64,000 nucleotides of DNA from NCBI RefSeq assembly GCF_003073175.1, contig NZ_QBBX01000005.1, positions 45,304 to 109,303 on the forward strand. Direction: 5' to 3'. The notes beneath the pieces are model-generated. The model saw only the letters and a list, made by a program, of their open reading frames with translations. It ran no database searches and was not told the DNA's origin. Position numbers and translations under genes: made by a program. Numbering within the stretch: position 1 is the first letter of the stretch; each line of letters begins with the position of its first letter. Positions 60,531 to 64,000 of this stretch are shown here, piece by piece. Source of the DNA: Peribacillus acanthi. Lineage in GTDB: Bacteria > Bacillota > Bacilli > Bacillales > DSM-1321.

Positions 60531-60904
60531 AATCCATATGGGAGTTCACTGCTATTTGCTATCCAATCATGGCTTCTTTTTTGAAAATTATCTGTTCACG
60601 GTCAGATTGATTTTGCATATCTTCTATTCTTCTTGTCTGTTTCTTCTATTAAATGCAGATGGTATGGGTACTTAGTTCTTTCTGCCTCAAGCATATGGTA
60701 CACCATAGAAGCACACATTATCTTTGTATGGTAAAATGGGCTGTGGGAAAACCCTTATTAGATAACTTAGCTAGCGCTTAGCCCTAGGCTGGCGACTGTC
60801 GAGTTGCACTTATACTTTATTCTTGGTCCCTGGGACTAACATCTTTGTTGTCAATTAATAGTTACTTAATGTCAAAAAATTCACGTGTTACAGGAGGGTA
60901 CATC
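60531..60904. other. 374-bp intergenic region
   Basis: The first 25 bp with the 3' end of the channel gene form a hairpin (GCAGTGAA/TTCACTGC). From 60770 on there are short inverted elements such as GGTCCC-t-GGGACT and the string TTGCACTTATAC shared with about 8822. No open frame with ribosome site. The last part holds the leader of yjcH (CAGGAGGG). Confidence 0.5.
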
Positions 60905-61627
60905 ATGAGCGTACCAAAAGGGTCAATCAAAGAAATTACCTTTACTAGTCAGGCGTTACAGGAAGAAATCCCATTATTGGTTTATTTGCCTGCTACGTTT
61001 TCGCCTCTATACAAATATACAGTGTTAATCGCACAAGACGGAAAGGATTACTTCCAACTCGGTCGAATCGGACGTGTTGCCGATGAATTGCTTCACAATC
61101 GAGAAATGGAAAATGTGATCATCGTCGGAATTCCTTATAAAGACGTACAAGACCGTAGAAGCAAGTATCACCCGAATGGAGAAAAGCACGAAGCCTATAT
61201 CCGTTTCCTTGCTCACGAGCTTGTTAAATTCTTGGATCAAGAATTCCCTACCTACCAAATGGGAATGGGACGTGCTCTTATCGGAGATTCACTAGGAGCA
61301 ACCGTATCACTTTTAGCTGCATTACGTTATCCACATACATTCGGAAGATTAGTCCTTCAATCTCCGTATGTGAATAGCTACGTGATGGATGAGGTTGAAA
61401 AATTCCAAAGTCCTCACCTACTATCGATTTATCACGTAATCGGAACAGAAGAAACGAATGTCCCAACAACAGATGGTCAACATAAAAACTTCATCGAGCC
61501 AAACCGTGAGCTTCACGAACTGTTCAAGCAAAAAGGTTTTGTTATGCATTACGAGGAATTCGAAGGCGAACATACGTGGAAATATTGGCAAAAAGACCTT
61601 CCAAAAGCGTTAAAGCACTCTTTTTAA
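60905..61627 (+). CDS. yjcH: YjcH-like alpha/beta hydrolase esterase
   Basis: 240 residues. YTVLIAQDGKDYFQLGRI opening, ALIGDSLGATVSLLAALRYP with the nucleophile Ser in GDSLG, and the Asp/His in the last third (EEFEGEHTWKYW, His). Resembles the enterochelin esterase-like group. In Bacillus subtilis the homologue YjcH is grouped with YjcG and YjcF; here the order is H-G-F on one strand. An ATG at 60905 with GGAGGG is preferred over the earlier ATG 60845. Confidence 0.85.
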   Translation: MSVPKGSIKEITFTSQALQEEIPLLVYLPATFSPLYKYTVLIAQDGKDYFQLGRIGRVADELLHNREMENVIIVGIPYKDVQDRRSKYHPNGEKHEAYIRFLAHELVKFLDQEFPTYQMGMGRALIGDSLGATVSLLAALRYPHTFGRLVLQSPYVNSYVMDEVEKFQSPHLLSIYHVIGTEETNVPTTDGQHKNFIEPNRELHELFKQKGFVMHYEEFEGEHTWKYWQKDLPKALKHSF

Positions 61628-61703
61628 TGAATGAGTTGGAAAAAGTTAACTCATACTAGAAAGGCGGAAGCATTCTTTAATTTTTAATTTAGTGAAACAT
61701 AAT

Positions 61704-61737
61704 GAGCGGGTAGAACTTTTGCACCCGCTCTTTCTTA
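61704..61737 (+). terminator. Terminator of yjcH
   Basis: GAGCGGGT-agaacttttgc-ACCCGCTC then TTTCTT, 77 bp after yjcH. Confidence 0.8.
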
Positions 61738-61869
61738 GTATATTTTGTCTTCATAAAGTAACAAAAATATAACAAACGTTTCATTACCTTAAATTCCGAA
61801 TTTTTTGTTATAATGTTGAAAAGCAAATTTTCGTTATTACATTACTTTTCATAAACAGGAGGTTTTTAC

Positions 61870-62382
61870 ATGAAATATGGAGTTGTTATCTTCCCATCTA
61901 AGAAACTACAAGATTTAGTCAATTCATACCGTAAGCGCTACGACCCACATTATGCTTTAATCACACCTCACTTAACATTAAAAGGTGCGTTCGAAGCGGA
62001 CGATGAGCGTATTAAGGATATTGCCTCCGAATTAAGTAATATTGCGAAAAAACATCAATCATTCGATTTGAATGTTCTTAAAGTAAGCTCTTTTTCTCCA
62101 GTAAACAATGTAATTTATTTAAAAGTGGATGAAAATGAAACGTTAACTGCCCTTCATGAAGATCTACACAATGATTTCCTTGGCGAAAAGCCTGAATATC
62201 AATTCGTACCACATATTACGCTTGCTCAAAAACTATCCAATGACGAGCATTCGGATGTGTATGGCCAGCTTCGTATGTTGGACTTCACTTACAAAGAAAC
62301 GATCGATCGCTTCCATTTACTATATCAATTAGAAAATGGTTCTTGGACTGTCTATGAAACATTTCGTCTTGGAAAGGAATAG
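61870..62382 (+). CDS. yjcG: YjcG-like 2'-5' RNA ligase/2H phosphoesterase
   Basis: 170 residues. Two H-x-T-x motifs: HLTLKG near residue 39 and HITLAQ near residue 118, which are the paired catalytic histidines of the 2H family. B. subtilis YjcG has this fold; its RNA substrate is unknown. ATG after ACAGGAGG. The GTG of yjcF follows after 5 nt, so both are cotranscribed. Confidence 0.9.
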   Translation: MKYGVVIFPSKKLQDLVNSYRKRYDPHYALITPHLTLKGAFEADDERIKDIASELSNIAKKHQSFDLNVLKVSSFSPVNNVIYLKVDENETLTALHEDLHNDFLGEKPEYQFVPHITLAQKLSNDEHSDVYGQLRMLDFTYKETIDRFHLLYQLENGSWTVYETFRLGKE

Positions 62383-62387
62383 TAAGA

Positions 62388-62810
62388 GTGAACGTTAAAA
62401 TCGTAGAAAACAACCAACAGCTTGAAGATGCTTTTTCCGTTAGAAAAACCGTATTCGTAGAAGAGCAGCAAGTTCCAGAAGAAGAGGAAATTGATGCGTT
62501 CGAAGATGATGCAAAGCATTTTGTATTATATGATGGTGAAACTCCAGTAGGTGCTGGCCGATTTCGTGTGCTAGATGGCATCGGCAAAGTCGAGCGCATC
62601 TGTGTTCTTTCTTCCCATCGTGGGAAAGGCGCAGGAAATCTAATTATGGATGCTATTGAGTCTTATGCTTTCGAGCAAGGTATCCAAAAATTAAAATTAA
62701 ACGCCCAAACACAAGCAATCCCTTTTTATGAAAAGCTCGGATACGAAGCAGTCTCTGAAATATTCATGGACGCGGGCATTCCTCATAAAACAATGGTTAA
62801 AAGTAAGTAA
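62388..62810 (+). CDS. yjcF: YjcF-like GNAT acetyltransferase
   Basis: 140 residues. NNQQLEDAFSVRKTVFVEEQQVPEEEEID is the ElaA/YjcF-type opening; GIGKVERICVLSSHRGKGAGNLIMDAIE holds the acetyl-CoA motif (R-G-K-G-A-G) and FYEKLGYEAVSE motif B. The substrate is unknown. GTG start after AAAGGA. Second gene of the yjcG-yjcF unit, ended by a strong terminator. Confidence 0.9.
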   Translation: MNVKIVENNQQLEDAFSVRKTVFVEEQQVPEEEEIDAFEDDAKHFVLYDGETPVGAGRFRVLDGIGKVERICVLSSHRGKGAGNLIMDAIESYAFEQGIQKLKLNAQTQAIPFYEKLGYEAVSEIFMDAGIPHKTMVKSK

Positions 62811-62822
62811 TACATAATTAAG

Positions 62823-62859
62823 AAGAGCGTTACTTCATTAGGAGTTACGCTCTTTTTTG
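62823..62859 (+). terminator. Terminator of yjcG-yjcF
   Basis: GAGCGTtACT and AGTtACGCTC pair, followed by T6; 12 bp after the yjcF stop. Confidence 0.85.
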
Positions 62860-63047
62860 TGGATAAAAAAGGACGGCCTCACGTGCTAATACCGCTTAAT
62901 CAGTAGATTCTATTATAGAATTTTGTCGATTTCCAATCTCAAAGAAACCTCCTATTTCCCTCATTAAATATTAGTCAAATCATTAAACTTTGGTTATTTT
63001 TTCTACATTTATGGCAACACTTGTAAAAAAGAAACCGGGAGAAGACT

Positions 63048-63746
63048 ATGCATTACACTCAGATAGTGACAGAATTAACGACGGGATACATTGCACTTTT
63101 TCTACTTACAAAGATATTAGGAAAGACTCAAATCACACAAATCACCGCCTTCGACTTCATCTCTGCCGTCATCCTTGGTGAGCTAGTCGGAAATGCATTA
63201 TACGATGATCAAGTAGGAGTGCTTGAGGTCATATTTACAGTGGTCTTTTGGGGAATATTAGTTTTCGTGACTGAGGTAACCACACAAAAAGTGAAGAGGG
63301 TTCGCGCTTTTTTAGAAGGACATCCTTCTATTGTCATTCACAAAGGCCAAATCGTTTTCAAAGCTCTTAAGAAAAATCACTTAGATTTAAATCAGCTTCA
63401 ATTGCTTTTGCGAAAAAAAGATGTGTTTTCCATTCGCGAATGTGAGTACGCCATATTAGAAACAGACGGAAGCATCAGCATTATTAAGAAACCTGAATAC
63501 TCAACTGTGGTAAATCAAGATATGAACATTGTGAAAGAACCCTCTCAAGTACCTGTAAACCTAGTCATGGATGGTGAAATCATCCACGAAAACCTTCAAC
63601 TAATCCATAAAGACGAAGCCTGGCTACATAATCAATTGAGATTATTGGGAAAAGGAAAGGTCGAGAACGTATTGCTTGCAGAATGGATGGAAGGCGAAAG
63701 CTTATTTGTACAAGGTTATGACATTAAATCGGAGAGTGCCTCATGA
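63048..63746 (+). CDS. YetF/DUF421-family membrane protein
   Basis: 232 residues: three N-terminal helices then a cytoplasmic domain. GKTQITQITAFDFISAVILGELVGNALYD is the DUF421 signature (family to which YetF, YkjA, YrbG belong). The cytoplasmic part VIHKGQIVFKALKKNHLDLNQLQLLLRKKDVFSI and AILETDGSISIIKKPEY is the alternating strand-helix domain. Several such proteins are spore-membrane linked in Bacillus (SpoVAE-like association is not shown here). GGGAG before ATG. Confidence 0.9.
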   Translation: MHYTQIVTELTTGYIALFLLTKILGKTQITQITAFDFISAVILGELVGNALYDDQVGVLEVIFTVVFWGILVFVTEVTTQKVKRVRAFLEGHPSIVIHKGQIVFKALKKNHLDLNQLQLLLRKKDVFSIRECEYAILETDGSISIIKKPEYSTVVNQDMNIVKEPSQVPVNLVMDGEIIHENLQLIHKDEAWLHNQLRLLGKGKVENVLLAEWMEGESLFVQGYDIKSESAS

Positions 63747-63764
63747 AAATGAGGTATTTTTTGT
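63739..63764 (+). terminator. Terminator of the YetF-like gene
   Basis: CCTCAT-gaaa-ATGAGG then TATTTTTTG; the left arm overlaps the stop codon region. Confidence 0.8.
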
Positions 63765-63933
63765 TTGGCTGTTGAGATGGGGATTTGAAGTGTAGCCCGG
63801 GAGCTTTGTGGGTTGCTAGGGAGATTCAACTTGGATAGAAAAGATTTTATGTTTGGGGTGAGGGCCCGCGACATATTTAATAAAGAGGTCAGGTCCTATG
63901 TTTATGGAATTAAAGTGGTAAATGGAGTGCATT

Positions 63934-64000
63934 TTGTCGAAAAATCGATAAAATGGGATTTTCGAAAATATTTTTCGGGGTTTCGAAAATATTTTTGAGG
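63934..64000. repeat. Second copy of the 20/21-bp tandem repeat locus (cut by window end)
   Basis: The leader TTGTCGAAAAATCGATAA recurs here, followed by two units TTTCGAAAATATTTTTC-GGGG and TTTCGAAAATATTTTTG-AGG, which match the unit pattern at 3636-3737. The locus continues beyond 64000. A frame across it (KWDFRKYFSGFRKYF) is generated by the repeat itself and I do not treat it as a gene. Confidence 0.75.

Noticed and set aside
63813-63998. A 61-codon frame ending in KWDFRKYFSGFRKYF
   Set aside because: Its repeating residues come from the 20/21-bp DNA repeat; there is no convincing ribosome site.

Overview
The window looks like chromosome from a low-GC, endospore-forming Bacillaceae bacterium. 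The evidence is the AT-rich composition, strong GGAGG-type ribosome sites with many TTG starts, a CwlJ spore-cortex hydrolase, KinB-type and PAS-type sporulation kinases, a Cys-rich spore-coat-like protein, an immune-inhibitor-A protease, and xpaC-yaaN and yjcF/G/H homologues. I see no prophage, complete insertion sequence, CRISPR array or rRNA. One tRNA gene (Val, GAC) is present.

Layout. 1-3 kb: phenylacetate catabolism, paaK and paaABC (paaC runs off the left edge). 3-12.4 kb: GNAT, a tandem-repeat locus, PP2C-HIT pair, several small membrane proteins (CBO0543-like), an ArsB/NhaD-type transporter, and a two-PAS histidine kinase. 12.5-15.1 kb: ASCH protein, DUF2269 protein, a DUF454 protein that seems to start with ATT, and a peroxiredoxin whose peroxidatic cysteine codon is UGA. 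15.1-17.6 kb: a three-gene cassette (HAD mutase, membrane protein, BadF-type kinase). 17.9-21.7 kb: yaaN-xpaC, VOC, GyrI-like, ArsR-SRPBCC. 22-28 kb: KinB-like kinase, CwlJ, a secreted SLT/SH3 protein, InhA. 28.5-32.7 kb: a sigma-54-dependent 3-hydroxybutyrate uptake/oxidation operon with its activator. 33.8-38.3 kb: a defence-like group (DUF262, PLD-helicase, MazG-like). 38.6-46.9 kb: spore-coat-like protein, TetR/aldo-keto reductase operon, further reductases, soluble chemoreceptor, and a MarR regulon with four near-identical operators. 47-54 kb: an eight-gene TRAP/KDPG sugar-acid operon under RpiR and probably CcpA. 54.7-64 kb: aldehyde dehydrogenase with DUF779 partner, tRNA-Val, small proteins, CPBP protease, K+ channel, yjcH-yjcG-yjcF, YetF-like protein and a second copy of the repeat seen at 3.6 kb.

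The most striking feature is the peroxiredoxin at 13904-14518. The reading frame is intact for 204 residues apart from one UGA exactly at the catalytic position (FTFV-UGA-PTEL). Seventeen nucleotides after the UGA a 7-bp GC-rich hairpin presents a GGUC loop, the geometry expected of a bacterial SECIS element. This points to a selenocysteine peroxiredoxin in a Bacillaceae genome. The selA/selB/selC/selD genes are not in the window and must be found elsewhere for this to hold.

Several regulatory circuits can be read directly: the sigma-54 promoter with upstream TTTCCG palindromes, the four MarR sites, a 16-bp-arm inverted repeat before the AKR-TetR operon, an ArsR operator, an RpiR palindrome, and two perfect cre matches. 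Function assignments rest on motif recognition by eye; no database search was run.
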